Positions 32,925 through 45,446 of a DNA stretch of 64,000 nucleotides are shown one piece after another (within the stretch, counting starts at the first letter, position 1; the number at the start of each line of letters is the position of its first letter). Source of the DNA: Euglena gracilis (Eukaryota; Euglenida; Euglenophyceae; Euglenales). The notes beneath the pieces were generated by a model, which was not told the origin of the DNA, ran no database searches, and saw only the letters and a program-made list of their open reading frames with translations. The stretch covers positions 38,596,654-38,660,653 of the forward strand of contig CP154957.1 of NCBI GenBank assembly GCA_039621445.1, written 5' to 3'. Made by a program: the position numbers and the translations under genes.

Positions 32925-33945
32925 GGGTGAGGGGGGTGAAGGGGGGGGAGAGGGGGGGGGAGGGTTGGGGGGTGAGGGGTGGGTGAGGGGGGGGGGGGTA
33001 TGGGGGGTGCACATATGGCACAAAGTGGGGCCCCAATACCTGGGGTATGGGGGGTATGGGGGGAATGGTTTGGAGATGTTGTTGATGAGGTTTATGGCCC
33101 CTGGGCTCTCGAACAGTTTCACACGTGACGCGATTTGGCCACAAAAAAGATCGGACAAGGATGAGGTTTATTTTTTTTTGCCGGGGGGGGGGGTCTGGGG
33201 GGGGGCGGGAGCCCCCCCGCCCGGGCACTCCAACAGTTTCATACGCTGCGCGATTTGACCACAAAGCGCGATTTGGCCACAAAAATGATCGGTAGACAAG
33301 GATGAGGCTTATTTTTTTGCCGGGGGGGGGGGGGGGGGGGGGGGGGGAGCCCCAGGGATGGATGGGAAGCCCTTCGGTATTGAGGGTGGTGGGGGGGGGG
33401 GTACCCCCCCCCCGGGGGGTAAGGTGGTAGGGGGGGGGTCCGGACCACCCCCCCCCCCCTAGATGTTGGGAGGGGGGGTCCGGACCCCCCACCCCCCCTC
33501 CTTGACAGGTGCCAAAAATAGCAGAAAATTTTCTTCCGGCGCTGTGCGCCGGAAAATGAGCACCCCTTTTGCTGACTTTTGGCCATATTGCCCATTTTTT
33601 GATGTGTTGGTGTTTTCCCCCAAAAACATGTTCAAAAAAATTCAAAAAATGAGCATTTTTGGATCGATTTTCAAAGAAAAATCAGGGTTTTTTGACCGAT
33701 TCCGACCCGATTTCCGGCCCTTTGCCCGTCCATGAAATCGAAAAAATTTCGGCCCCCCCTCAGTTTCGAGGTAGGAGGGGGGGTCCGACCCACCCCCCCC
33801 CCCCTCCGGGTCGGGGGGGGGGCCCGACCCCCCCCCCCCCCCCCCCAAGGCTTCCCATCCATCCCTGGGGAGCCCCCCCGGGCACTTGAACAATTGAATA
33901 CGTTCCGCGATTTGCCCACAAAATGATCGATTAGAAGAAATAACA
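32925..33945. repeat. G/C-homopolymer-rich tandem region
   Basis: A segment with CGAACAGTTTCA, CGCGATTTGGCCACAAAA and GATCGG occurs near 33110, 33235 and, more diverged, 33888. The copies are separated by long G and C runs. A GGCGCTGTGCGCCGGAAAA hairpin lies at about 33538. Proline- and glycine-rich open frames here are artefacts of the homopolymers. Confidence 0.75.
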
Positions 33946-33962
33946 CCCATATTTCCAGGGCT

Positions 33963-34095
33963 ATGGTGGGTGAGGGGGGAGTGAGGGGGGTGAGGAGGGT
34001 GAGGGGTGAGGGGTGAGGGGTGAGGGGTGAGGGGTGGGTGAGGGGTGGGTGAGGGTGAGGGGTGGGTGAGGGTGAGGGGTGGGTGAGGGGGCCCA
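33963..34095. repeat. GTGAGGGG minisatellite
   Basis: GGGTGAGG/GGTGGGTGAGG units in tandem. Confidence 0.95.
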
Positions 34096-34681
34096 CTTTG
34101 TGCCAATACTCGAGGGCTAGTCAAGGCCCTTTCGGTGCGGAGAAAGGCAAAAATTGCCGAAAAATATGGACGGCACCTGAAGACTTGGGGCGTGAGTACC
34201 CAATTCTGAGCCGCCGGTCCTGGGGTTGCAGCACCAACCCCGGGGGGAGGGGGTGGCCTGAGCCACGGTTGCTCAGCGGGACTGCCGGGGATTTAGCCCA
34301 CAAAATGGGGCGCTGGGGGCGAGGCATGGGGGTGCGAAACAACCGCGCCATGCAATTCTGGGAAAATCTCTCTCTCTCTTTAATATCCATTGATTTATTT
34401 TTATCTGTCATATTTATGTATTGTTTATTGAATTTTGTTCGAGTCATCAAGGGAGTCTCCGGAGAGGTATTCTTCCATTGGAAGCAACACAAAAGGGCTA
34501 CGAGGGACAAAATGGAAAAGGACAGAAAGTTACCAGAAGTCTTGGTTCCCCCCATATATAAACCCCCCAAAACCACCTGGGGGGGTCTTGAAATTTCCGT
34601 CCAAATATAAAACCAGGGGTTTTATATTTGGGGTGGGGGTTTTTGGACCCTGCTCTCGTAGAGGACCCTCTCCTATTTGGG

Positions 34682-34795
34682 GAGTTGGGGTTGGGGTTAG
34701 GATTAGGGTTAGGATTATCAATCCGAAAGGGATTGGGGATTGGTAACCCTGACCCTGACCCTAACCCTGACCCTTTCCCTAACCCTATCCTTTGT
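34682..34795. repeat. Degenerate inverted telomere-like array
   Basis: GGGGTTAGGATTAGGGTTAG on the left and CCCTGACCCTAACCCTGACC on the right are separated by about 35 bp. This is again G-strand then C-strand, head-to-head, with more substitutions than the array at 23866. Confidence 0.8.
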
Positions 34796-34939
34796 AGAGT
34801 AGGGAAAAAACATATTTATATATATTTATATATATATTTATATATATTGACATGTAAAAACATGTTTGTCTATCTCCGTTCATCTTTGGTGGGCTTTTTT
34901 GCCTAACAGTTCCTTTTTCCTTTTGGGGCAATTTCCAGT

Positions 34940-35183
34940 GCGACTGATCCTTGTCGTGCAGCCACTGTGCACAAGGTGGATGGGAGCTAACAGTTCCACC
35001 ATCAAACAACATAGCTTGGGGTATCAAGTTGGAAACCAAGGATCATCCTTCCCTCTTCAAAAATACAGCGAAAAAATTGGTAAGATGCTGAGGCATATCA
35101 CCACTGAAAAACAGCACCTCAAGGTGCAAATGCTCTTTGTGAAGGACATCATGGAAGATTTGTACACAACGATTTTGATGTGA
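34940..35183 (+). other. Possible terminal exon, family unknown
   Basis: After acceptor-like CAATTTCCAG there is an open frame through KYSEKIGKMLRHITTEKQHL and onward to TGA at 35181. It is charged and helix-like at the C-terminus. No family recognised. Confidence 0.3.
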
Positions 35184-36084
35184 TTTTGGTGGGCCACCAT
35201 CACATAAAAAATCAGGGACGTCACAACTCCAAAGGAGAAGTCAGCGACTACGGTGCCCAGGGGGCAACTTCCCAGCAGGGAAGCTGGTGTAAAAATGACG
35301 ATTTTCTTGGTGTAAACTGGGACATATAAAGGGGCTGATAATGATATTATGCCCTTTCTTTCTTCGTCATTTTTCTCTGCAGGTGGAGGTTCGGTGGCTT
35401 AGTTCGGGGGGGGGGGGTGATGAAGGGGAGTCATTCAACTTTCAGAATTTTATTAAACTTCCACCAAATAAGTGCTAAAGACGTGAGTGTTTGACCAAGG
35501 CCTCGCAGTCAAGGGGAGCCTACCCTTCTCTGTTTTCTCATCGATTCCCACTGACATCGCAGCACTTTTTACGGATGGTCTCGCAGTCTCGCAGAAAGAA
35601 CCACAGGAAAAGAAGCAAAATAAGGGAATGGAAATGAAGAAATGCATCTGTAATATCAGCAAATGGGATTTTTTGGATTTGTGTTGTACAAACTGGACAC
35701 CCGACAGAACATGGGGGAAGAAAATTTTACAGGCTGCTTCAATCTTTCATTCCCAGTATTTGCATTCCCAGTACTTATATTGGCATTCTGATTGATTGAT
35801 TTGGGTTGGGGAAAGGGGTGAGCAGGAAACTCAAGAAAAATAGTTCTCAGCAAGCCCCCAAACATTCTGGAATCATTGGAATCAGTTTTGCTGGTCTCAG
35901 TTTTTATTCCGCCCATTCCCCATGTCAATCTGGTTTCACAGCGTTATTTGCAAATATTCAATGGTGGACTAGTTAAGTGTACGATGCCCCCCCCCATCCA
36001 GCGGCGCAAAAGTGTTCCAACACCGCCTGCCTCGCACCCCAATTCATATATGGCACGAAGTGGGGAATGGGTAGGGGGGGTTAG
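35184..36084. other. No recognisable gene
   Basis: Unique-looking sequence with short open frames (longest about 100 codons at 35487-35795) and no splice or family support. Confidence 0.5.
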
Positions 36085-36330
36085 GGGGGGTCGCTGAGCT
36101 CTTATCCCTTTATGGGTAAGAGCGAAGCTTACCCCTGGGGAAAACCCCCCGAACCCCCCTCCCCCCCCCCTCGGGGCCACCTCGGGAACCGACTGATTAT
36201 CACCATGATCCCGGCCCGGTTCCCGGATTTTTTTTTTTCAGTTGCGTGCGACTGGATTTCTAGTTTCCGAATCACCTGGGTTTGGCCCCCAACTCCCCGC
36301 CAGGCCCGAGTTATTCACGCGCGAAGGGGT
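36085..36330. repeat. Dispersed repeat, copy 2
   Basis: Same order of words as 20455-20680, including GGTCGCTGAGCTCTTATC and TTTCCGAATCACCT. Confidence 0.8.
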
Positions 36331-36384
36331 CTACACCGGGTAGGATTGGCCCGCCCCCCCCCTTTTAAGCCCCCCCCTCCAGAC

Positions 36385-36864
36385 CAGGGAATTTCTTAAG
36401 CCGGAGGGTACCCTACCCCCAGGGGGGGGGTCCAGCCAGCCAGCAGCTCAAATCCAGCCAGCAGCCCAAATTCAGGCTGGGAGCCCCCCCCCCCCCGGGG
36501 GTCGACTGAAATAAAGTCGGGTCCAGCCCGGCCGGAGGCCAGGCCAGCCAGCCGCAGGCTGGCCAGCCAACTGGGCTGCCCAGCTCACCTATCCCTGCAT
36601 TTTTTCCCCCACCACAGCTTCCTCCATCACAGCCCCCAGCCTTGATCTAGCTCCATCCACCAAATTGTCGAAAATGGCAAAAATGTGTTAGAACATTTTG
36701 TTTTTCACCGACCCAACCCAGCCCAGCCCCCTCCAGCCCTGGACCCCCCCTCCCCCCCCACCCCCCAGGGGGGGTCCAGCCAGCAGCTCAAATCCAGCCA
36801 GCAGCCTTTTTGCCAGCCGGAGGCTGAACCCCCCCGGGGGGGGGGGTCCTTAAGAAATTCCCTG
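36385..36864. mobile_element. hAT-like MITE, 480 bp, exact 8-bp target duplication
   Basis: The left end is CAGGGAATTTCTTAAG and the right end CTTAAGAAATTCCCTG, a perfect 16-bp inverted pair. Both are flanked by CTCCAGAC (36377-36384 and 36865-36872). The interior contains repeated CCAGCCAGCAGCTCAAAT words and oligo-C/G tracts, and no coding sequence. Confidence 0.92.
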
Positions 36865-36894
36865 CTCCAGACTCTGCCACTTCGACCAAAAATG

Positions 36895-37200
36895 ACAATT
36901 TTCAAAATATCTCCAAAATGAAGCCAAATCAAAGGAAATGTCCGGAGACCTAAATTGAAGCCCTTGGAACGCCCCATCTACTGGTATTTTGATTTCCCCG
37001 CAACTCCCCGCCCAGCCCCAGATATGCCCGTTTTCGGCCAACGGGGCCATTTTGTACACTTTTTCCACTGTCCGATTTGGCCGTTTTCGCCCAAAATTTG
37101 GCCAAAAAATCAATACTTTCAAAATTTCTCAAAAATGAAACAAAATCAAAGGAAATGTCCGGAGACCTAATTTGAAGCCCTTGGAACGCCCCACCTGCCG
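36895..37200. repeat. Tandem pair of the AATATCTC...GAAGCC repeat
   Basis: Two units about 215 bp apart share AATCAAAGGAAATGTCCGGA, GAAGCCCTTGGAACGCCCCA and TATTTTGATTTCCCCGCAAC. They are related to 20940-21510. Confidence 0.85.
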
Positions 37201-37369
37201 GTATTTTGATTTCCCCGCAACCGTTCGCGTAGCCCGAGATACAGCCATTTTCGGCCAAAAAAAGTCGAAAAAAAATCGAATTTTTTTTGTCCAAAACGAT
37301 GCTTTTTGGCTTCCCAGACCCAGAAAAAGTGTTTTCGAGCCGAGAATGGGCGTTTTTCGACCCCCCGGC

Positions 37370-37512
37370 CCATCATGGCCATCATGACCCATGATGGCCA
37401 TCACCCATGATGCCCATCATGACCCATGATGGCCCTCATGGGCCATGATGCCCATCCTGACCCATGATGCCCATCATGACCCACGATGGCCATCATGACC
37501 CATGATGGCCAT
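37370..37512. repeat. CATGATGGCCATCATGACC minisatellite
   Basis: Roughly 20-bp units of CCATGATGGCCATCATGA, largely palindromic. Confidence 0.95.
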
Positions 37513-37514
37513 CA

Positions 37515-38005
37515 TGATCCCGGACCCGGAAAAAACTGTTTTTGAGCCGAAAATGAGCGTTTTTCGACCCACCAGTGCCCCGTTTTGGGCCGCCAATCAC
37601 CTGACTTCGGGTCGTTTTTGGGTCAAAAAAGTCGAAAAAAATCGATAAAAACTTTTTTTGCCCGAACAGATTTTTTTTGGCCTCCCGGACCCGGAAAAAC
37701 TGTTTTTAAGCCGAAAATGAGCGTTTTTCGACCCACCAGTGCCCCGTTTTGGGCCGCCAACCCACTGACTTCGGGTCGTTTTTGGGTCCAAAAAGTCGAA
37801 AAAAATCGATAAAAACTTTTTTTTGCCCGAACCGATTTTTTTTGGCCTCCCGGACCCGGAAAAACTGTTTTTGAGCCGAAAATGAGCGCTTTTCGACCCG
37901 CCAGCGCCCCGTTTTGGGCCGCCGACCCATTGACTTTGGGTCAAAACCGGGTCAAAAAAAGTCCAAAGAAATCGAATTTTTTTTTGCCCGAAACGATGTT
38001 TTTTT
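37515..38005. repeat. Three tandem units of about 160-170 bp
   Basis: Each unit has GACCCGGAAAAACTGTTTTT, GCCGAAAATGAGCG, TGCCCCGTTTTGGGCCGCC and then AAAAATCGATAAAAAC. A partial fourth unit follows. Distantly similar words occur at 21160-21220. Confidence 0.85.
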
Positions 38006-41000
38006 CTCCGGTTTTTGCTCCGGTTTCGGGCACAAAAGCCTTGCATTTCAGTCAAAAGAGCTCCATGGAGTGGGCCGGTTTATATGGGGGGGGTCAGTGA
38101 AGGGGTGGGTGCGCGCTTATCAAGAGCTCAGCATTATTCAAAACCTGGTCAGGGGTGCTGGGGGGGTAAGGGGGGGTATGTTTTTTGGCTTCCTGGACTA
38201 GGAAAAACATTTCTTTTTTCGCCCAAAATGAACGTTTTTCGCTGGCCCCCTTCCGTGCCGAACAGTTGCATACAACCCGCTCTTTCCTCAATTTTTTTTT
38301 CAAAAATTGGGATTGTGTTATTTTGGTTCTGGGGGGGTTCGGGGGGGGGGGGGTGGAGCCCCCCCCCCCCCGCCGTGCCGAACAGTTGCCCCCACAACGA
38401 CATCCGTAGGGGGTCATTATCGGGTGCAAAAAGAATTGACCTGGGGTAGGGGGGGTTAGGGGGGTGGTAAGGGGGTAGGGGGGCTAAGGGGGGAGTTAGG
38501 GCGGGGTTACCTCCCCCCCCTTGTCGTTGACACGGCATGTCGTTGACACAGAGAAATTTTTGGCCAAAAATGGCCTTGAAAGGCCAAAAAGTGACTGGTT
38601 TTCCTGAGTTGCCCCCCCCCCCCCCCCCGGGGGGGCAAAGTGACTGACTGGCTTGGCCGAAAAAAGTGACTGACTGGTTTTTTCGGAGTGGAAAGTGACC
38701 CCCCCCCCCGGGGGTCGCTCAGCAATGGTATGGTCCGGACCCCCCCCCCCCCCACCTGCCAGGGGGTCTGGACCGACCCCGGGGGGGGGGGGTACCCGGG
38801 ACCCCCCCAAAAAGGGTCAATTTTTTCCTCCGGCGCTTTGCGCCGAAATTTTTTGCATTTTTGGCAAATTTTTTGGGGGTTTTGGGGGGTCAAAAATTTT
38901 GGGCGTTTTGGGGGGTCAAAAATTTTCGGTCACCCAGACTGCGCCACTGTTTAGGTGGGGGGGTGTCCCCCCACCTCCCCCCCCCCCGTCCTGGCCCGCA
39001 GGGGGGGGGTCCAGACCACCCCCCCCCACCTGTCCTTATATCAAACCCTGGTTGGGGGGGTTAGGGGGTCCCGGCTTCGTGCCAGTACTCCCCCAATTCG
39101 TCCCTCCTAGTTATGTGCACCACCGACAGGGATGCGCATCTTTGGCTTCTTGCTCCAAATTCGTTCATAGAAGTCAATTGCGAGCAGAGGGGTGGGGCAA
39201 CTGTTTGTTATCATCATGTGACACCGGATGACATCCCACTCCGACCAAATTATTCCGCGAATGTCCGCTGTTGACCTCACCCAGCTTCCCTGCTAGGATG
39301 AGCTTTGGCGCGAGGGTGGTGGGACGTTTTAGCAAAAAGCGAAAAGACATATTCTGCAAAGGTTTTGCAATCTGGTCTTCGTTGGGCACTATTGGTTTAG
39401 AAAGAGTTTCCCCTTCGAAGGTTTCTCCGCATCATTGGTTTACTGGTATAGAAAAGGGGGGTCAGAGCACCCCCCCCCCCGAGGTTTCTTCGCCGCAGGG
39501 ATGCTTCCACACTGTGTGCGCCAAATGTTCTGCACCGTATTGTACCTCGTGAAAAGAATTACCTGCCCCCCCCCCCCGAGCTATTCCCGTCTCAGGGACC
39601 CAATACAGCCCATTGGGAACAGTACGAGGGGGGACCCGAGTTGTTCCCACACCCGAACCTCGGACAACCCAAAAGGGGTCATTTTGGGAACTTTTTTGGA
39701 TGTTCGCAAACAATGGTCAATTTTAAGCACATTTGCCAAAAAAAATAATTTTTGAAAACCTCCTAAAAATGTCCATTTTGAGCACTTTTTTTGGGACGTT
39801 CTTTATAAAAGTGCTAAGACAGAGTTATTCCCATCCCCCTATGGGAACAGCCCGGGGGGGGCATGGTAATGTTCAATCTAAAATGATTTCTTGAGAGAAA
39901 AACCACTGATGAAGGCACCCATTGTTTGGAATATTTCAAAAAACATTTTGAGTCACGTTGGTCATTTTGAGCTTTTTTTTGTTCAAATCAACCGGTGTTT
40001 GCCGCCGAATCTCGCCGAATCTGTACCAATGACCACTGCATCTGTTCAAATGGCCAAAAGCGGCCAAAAATGGGCAAACATGGGCCAAATTTTGTTAAAA
40101 AGGAATGAAAAGTCGCCTAAAGTGGCACAAATGGGTAAAAACTGCCACATTGGCCAAGATCAGTGAAAGATGGGCCAAAAAAAGACCTGGAACCTTCGAA
40201 GGTCTTTAACTCCCAAATGCAGCCGAAAATCGCTAAAATTGGCCAACAGTTGTCTAAGATGGCCAAAAGAAGACTAAATATGGCCAAAAATGGCCGATTG
40301 TAGAAAGTCAAAAAAGGACTACAAAAAAAGGACTGTAAGACGACCACAAGTGGGGTACTGATCCGAATCGCTGTGAAATGTGTTTTCTATACTGGGGGCA
40401 CGTGTGGGTTCAAAAACGGTAAAAAAAAAAAACCTCTTTGCACAAAAAAAGTCCGAAAGTGGCCTTATGACTGTTATTTGGGGGGGTCCGGAGGAACATT
40501 TTTTCGGGTTTACCCCCCACCCCCCACCCCCCCACTACGGCAAGTGGGGGGCCGGGAAAATTTTGTTAGAAAATCTGTGACAATGCTGTGGTGGGTGGGG
40601 GGTCGACCCCCCCCCACCTCTTGGGTGGGGGTCGACCACCCCCCCACCAGGCCTTCCTGTACAGCCCTGGTGGGCGGGCACCAAATTTTGCAATACGTCG
40701 GATTCTTTCTTGTGAAGTGAGTGCCCCAGTAAATGAGGGAGGCCTCCCAGGGTATTGAGTGAGCGTAGGTTTTGTGCAGGGGGAGGGGAGGGACCCCCCC
40801 CCCCGACCCGAGGGGAATGGGTCCAGGGACCCCTCTGGAACCCCAAAAGCTTTTCTTCCCTGGCTCTTTGTGCCGGAAAACTTATGTTTTTATCATCTGA
40901 TTTTGTCAATTTGGTGAAAAGAATCACCTGAAAATGCAGTTTTGGGCACTTTTTGAAGACTGCCAATTTTTTTCTGGCGCTTGTGCGGGGATATTTGGGA

Positions 41001-42867
41001 ACACGCTGATTTTGAAGCCCCGGGTTTCTTAGACAAGGGAAGGATCGACACCAGAGGAGAGCAAATTGTGGAGGTGTTGTGCTCAAGGTTGTGGTGTTGT
41101 AAGGTATGTCTGAGAAGGTCAAAATGAAGTGTGTCAGTGTATTGCATTATATGGCCCCCCTGGACATGGATTTTCTGGTGAGCAGATACATCCATTTTCA
41201 GCCAATCAACTGTGCCTCATTTTCAGACTAAATTCTGGGCACTTTAAACTCAGTTTTTCAGGACAAAACCTGGAAATGTTGTTATTTTTATTTTTGATGT
41301 TTCAGGGGCTAAGAAATGGCTTTTCACAGCTTCAATTGCCAATGTCCATGGTCTTTTAGTTTTATTTAAGTTCTTCAAAATACCTCGCACCCCTCCTTCC
41401 TGGGGAGGGGAAGGGGGCCTGGGACCCCCCCCCTCGCCCCCCCCCCCCACTCAGATGGGATTGTGGGGGGCGCTGTCGATCCTTCCATCAAGCCTTCCCA
41501 TACAGCTGTGAACCCCCTCTGGGTGTTTTTTACCACCTCTTTGAGTTTTGCCCGTTCCAATTGAAGTCCAGTTGAAATCAGGTGGTGGCTGGGTAATGTC
41601 AACACTTTCAAACCCTGTTTTTCTAACCTCTTTCCCAACTGACCACCCCCCCCCCCCCCCGACACAATCCGACACGATCCGACCCCACCGACACACTGAC
41701 CCTGGACGCCAGGCCAGGCAGTAATCAGGGAGGCAATGTCTGCTGACAGCGTGTTTGATTTTTTTTGTGTGTGTGTGATGAGTTGCAAGGTCGGACTGCA
41801 CATCCCTATGCAGCTGCTTTGGTTTTGGTTTGGTGGCTTGTTCAGGGAGTGCCTGACAGAAAACAACCACAACTGGCTTCCCCATTACCGCAAAAGTTGC
41901 TGAAAGTGCTGCCCGCAGTTCAGAAGGTTTAAGAATAGACAGAAATGTTATGATGCAACATAACGAGACTCCCCACTATTTGAAATCTGGGGACATCAGT
42001 GAGGTAGACCACTGTTTCAAAACGTCACAGTGATTTGTCATGCTGGAAAGCTGTTACTTGGGCAGCACCCTGCTGAGTTTTTGCATCAGAATTTTTTTCA
42101 GTGGTTTCCCAAACAACAACAACAGGTTCAGTTAACAACTCACAGGTGTGACGATCTTTGGGTGTCAAGTTTTGACCCATGTGTTTTGAAAAAAAATGTG
42201 TGCATTGTATTTGGATGCATTTTTATGTATTTGGATTTGTATGCATTTTTTTTTGCTTCTTGTTGCGGATGATAATTTAGAATGGTGATATGGTAAAAGT
42301 TTTGGGGCAAATTGCAGTTTTATTTTCTGTGTGTTTTGCCCTCCTAATTATTAAATCTTTTTCGGTAATTTCACAAGAAATTCCTCTTTGGCCAGTTCCA
42401 GAGAAACTGAAATTGCATGTTCCACAATTTGGAATATTCTTTTGTGGGTTGTTGCACACCGCTTACTAAGTGTGTGCAATCAGCCCTGCCAGTATGGATG
42501 TTTCCACCATGTTTTGGTGTGTCGTTTTTTTCCTTGCTTCGTTTTGAAAGTGGGATTTGGTTTGCAATTTGGGGGCAGTCAGAAAAAAAAGTTTTATTCT
42601 CACAGGATTGGTGATTTTGCACGCCGTGCTGCAGCGGAGCGCACTGCTGTGTGTGTGCCCGTTGGTTTTGACATTTTGTGATGGTGGTATGGATACATTG
42701 CATCCAGTCTCATTTCCATTCCCTCCGATCTGACCTTTGCCTGTTTCTGCCTTTATCATGCCGACGTCCTCAGCATGAACGCCGGACGCATTCTTTTCTC
42801 ATGTTCAGCCGAAAACGGAGTGCGTTTCTAGCCAGTCAGCCAGCCAAAAGGCGGAAGAAGAGAAACA

Positions 42868-43185
42868 CCTCGGGCTCCGCACTTTTCCCCTGTGAGGCCA
42901 TGCCTTGCTCGCCGGCGGTTTGTTGTGATTGTTTCGGCGCGTGGTGTTAGGAAGTCGCACTCCGTGCCTTTGTCGCCTGAGTTGGCTGGCACGCCCTTCG
43001 ACACCAGAAGAAAGAGCTGCAAACACCTTGACGCCTCGGGCCCCGGACTTTGCCGACACCTTGGGCCCCGCACTTTTCCAATGTGAGGCCATGCCTTGCT
43101 CGCCGGCGGTTTGTTGTGATTGTTTTGGCGCGGTGGGTTAGGAGTCCGCGCTGTGTGCCTTTTTCGCCGGAGTTGGCTGATTCCG
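42868..43185. repeat. Tandem duplication of about 193 bp inside the left arm
   Basis: GGCCATGCCTTGCTCGCCGG followed by CGGTTTGTTGTGATTGTTT occurs at about 42897 and 43087, each followed by a GAGTTGGCTG word. The same duplication is present in inverted orientation in the right arm (about 48163-48480), so it predates the arm duplication. Confidence 0.85.
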
Positions 43186-43467
43186 ACATGGCCCTTCGAC
43201 ACCAAGAAGACAGGAATAAAATCTACGCACGAGGTCTAACCAAGAGAAGAAGTCAAGACAGCATAATATTCAGAGAGAGGACCTACTCAACGTTTGGTCA
43301 AGTTTGGGGAAAAAATACGTACTGGAGAAGGTGTTCTTCCTAAAGGCAAGGTTAACCGGCTCCCTCGTTTAGAACAGCATCTACACCATGAATTTAGAAT
43401 TGAAGCTGTGGCCAAGATCAAAGCATCAAGTTGAATTGGATTTTGAAAAGATTGAATTCAATGAACA

Positions 43468-44370
43468 ATGAAAAACCTACGAGAACAGAAGCAACAGCTG
43501 GACAACACCGTGCCCGGGAAGATTACGCTGCAGAACCTGCCGGTGCGGCCTCCATCTGGCAATCCGTGGCTTTCCCTTAAAAGAAAATTTCCTTTTCAGA
43601 ACCTTCCACAACCCCAAAAAGGGACAGCCACAGCCCTTGGCAATTGGTGGCCAAGAAACCAAAGAAAAAACCAATCAAACCCCTTCTACCAGAAGTTGGG
43701 TCCTGTCACCCAAAAGGGGCAGCAATGGAGGCCCCAAGGTGGTCCTCCATCAAAGTCCCCAGCAATTCAGAACCCCCGTACGGGGAGATGGAATGTGGGC
43801 CAAGGGGGACAACATCAGCCAGGCCTTGGAGCCAATTCTGCAAGCACATGCCCACTGGACGGCGCAAAAACGGTCTGTTTAAAACCCAAAAAAGGTTTCC
43901 CATTATCAACCCCTCAAAGGGGAAAGGGGGGGGGGCACAGAGGCCCCCAAGACTTCACATGCAGCTGGAGACCCACATCAAATCAAGCCAAACCAGGCCA
44001 TGGGGGCCAAGGCCATTACGGCCAACAATTTAAAGCCCACTGGGGGCATCAGTTTACAGGCGCTGGGGGCCAGAAGCTAACCAGCTACAGCCCAAAAGGG
44101 CCTTACTGCATGACCCAGCCCCAGGAAGACCCCCCAAAGGGACCCACAGAGGCCCTTTCCTTGGACAAGGGGGACAAGGTACCCACATTGGACCTTGTGG
44201 AGGAAAACAGGGTACCCACAGTGGACCTTGTGGAGGAGGACAGGGAACCCACCGTGGCCCCACTGTCAAATCCTCTTGTTTTGCCCATGGCAGGGGAAGA
44301 TTTGTACGGGATAACCCCCTTTGCTGCTCCGCTTATTCCAGGTCCATTGGGTTTCCCTGTCCCCGCGTAG
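43468..44370 (+). CDS. 300-codon low-complexity ORF in the palindrome left arm
   Basis: An ATG-started open frame encodes a Pro/Gln/Gly/Lys-rich, basic N-terminal two thirds. An acidic C-terminal part holds a tandem near-repeat (VPTLDLVEENR, VPTVDLVEEDR), followed by hydrophobic LIPGPLGFPVPA and TAG. There are no membrane segments, catalytic motifs or recognisable family. The inverted copy at 46979-47880 keeps most of the protein but is frame-broken. Conservation of the reading frame over 900 bp in a homopolymer-rich region suggests it was coding at some time. It could be a structural (gag-like) or cargo ORF of an unknown element. Confidence 0.45.
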   Translation: MKNLREQKQQLDNTVPGKITLQNLPVRPPSGNPWLSLKRKFPFQNLPQPQKGTATALGNWWPRNQRKNQSNPFYQKLGPVTQKGQQWRPQGGPPSKSPAIQNPRTGRWNVGQGGQHQPGLGANSASTCPLDGAKTVCLKPKKGFPLSTPQRGKGGGHRGPQDFTCSWRPTSNQAKPGHGGQGHYGQQFKAHWGHQFTGAGGQKLTSYSPKGPYCMTQPQEDPPKGPTEALSLDKGDKVPTLDLVEENRVPTVDLVEEDREPTVAPLSNPLVLPMAGEDLYGITPFAAPLIPGPLGFPVPA

Positions 44371-44399
44371 GATTGATCACCCTGCCCAGTTGAATTTCA

Positions 44400-45446
44400 A
44401 ATCCCCGCGCGGCCTTTGTTTAAAATTGTTTCATTTCCTGTGGTTTGAAAAGACCTTTTTCCTTTTCGGGGTTGGTGTGGGGTGGGTTCTTGGGGGGTCT
44501 CTGGCCACAAATCGGGTATAAAACACCTGTAGGTCTTGCTCAAAGCACTTAAATGCCTTCAAGTCGTGGTCAGATCGCTGGATTGAGTGAAGCAGTCTTC
44601 GACGAACAGGTGAAAAATTCTTAGGCACACCGACAGCAACAAGTCCTGCTTCGGACTTCACTTCAGACCACAATACTTGAGCAGATAATCAACTTCCACT
44701 TCAAAGGAATATACTGACAAACTTGAATTGACTTGAAACTTGAACCAGTTATGCCAATGACAAATGGATAATCAGATTGAGTAAGGACAGAGTAGTGACA
44801 GAGCCCTGCGGGACAGGTTGTAAAATCAGTGGTTAAATTCTGGTCAGAGGTTAAAATTCAGTTAGGAGGGGATTATCCTAATTGTTTCATCATTGAAACT
44901 GTAGGCCAAGTCCCCTGGTAGTTCTGTGGGCGCCTGGGGTTACCCTTAAAGGTTAGCGCCTGAGGTTGGTTAACTTACAAGGGCAGCACCCCTGACTCAG
45001 CACCCCTGACTCACACTCCCCTTCCCAAGGAGATATTTACAACTCTTCTCGCCTCACTTAGGAAGGGGTGCAGAGTGCGTTTGTTGAAAGGGGGCTGGGC
45101 CGTTCCTGTTTTTGGTCTCAGGTTTGTTCCTCCTCGGGGGGGGGGGGGCTGGCCTGGTTTTTTTTCCAGGTGGCTGTCCCCCAGGTCCCTTGTCGTGGGG
45201 GCAGGCGCCAGGCGCCGACCACAAGTCCTGCTTTTTTTTGAAAGTGGGGCAGCTCCCGTTCGGGGTGTTCCGCCTCCTCCTGCCAAGCGGTCAGTCGCCG
45301 GCCATTTATAAAAATCAAAGGCGAAGGCTGAGTCAGGGTCTTTCGGTTAAAATCAGGCTGGGGCAGGGTCCGTTTTTTTTTCCAGGGGAGGTCAGGTGGT
45401 TGGTTCCCCCCATCGGGGGGGGGGGGGCAGGCATTCAGCACCGCCC
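44400..45446. other. Inner part of left palindrome arm
   Basis: No convincing gene. It contains repeated ACCCCTGACTCA words near 44990 and oligo-G tracts toward the spacer. Confidence 0.6.

Larger units (their letters stand above)
39182..45446 (+). repeat. Left arm of a giant palindrome
   Basis: Every segment of this arm has an inverted partner at 45902-52166, with coordinates summing to about 91348 throughout. For example, 39271/52077, 41129/50220, 43468/47880 and 44370/46979. The arms differ by scattered substitutions and small indels. Examples are a roughly 9-bp insertion near 51940 and differing C/G run lengths. The outer boundary is GAGCAGAGGG at 39182. Confidence 0.95.

Noticed and set aside
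32686-33645. 319-codon Pro-rich minus-strand ORF
   Set aside because: Generated by G/C homopolymer and GGGTGA-type repeats.
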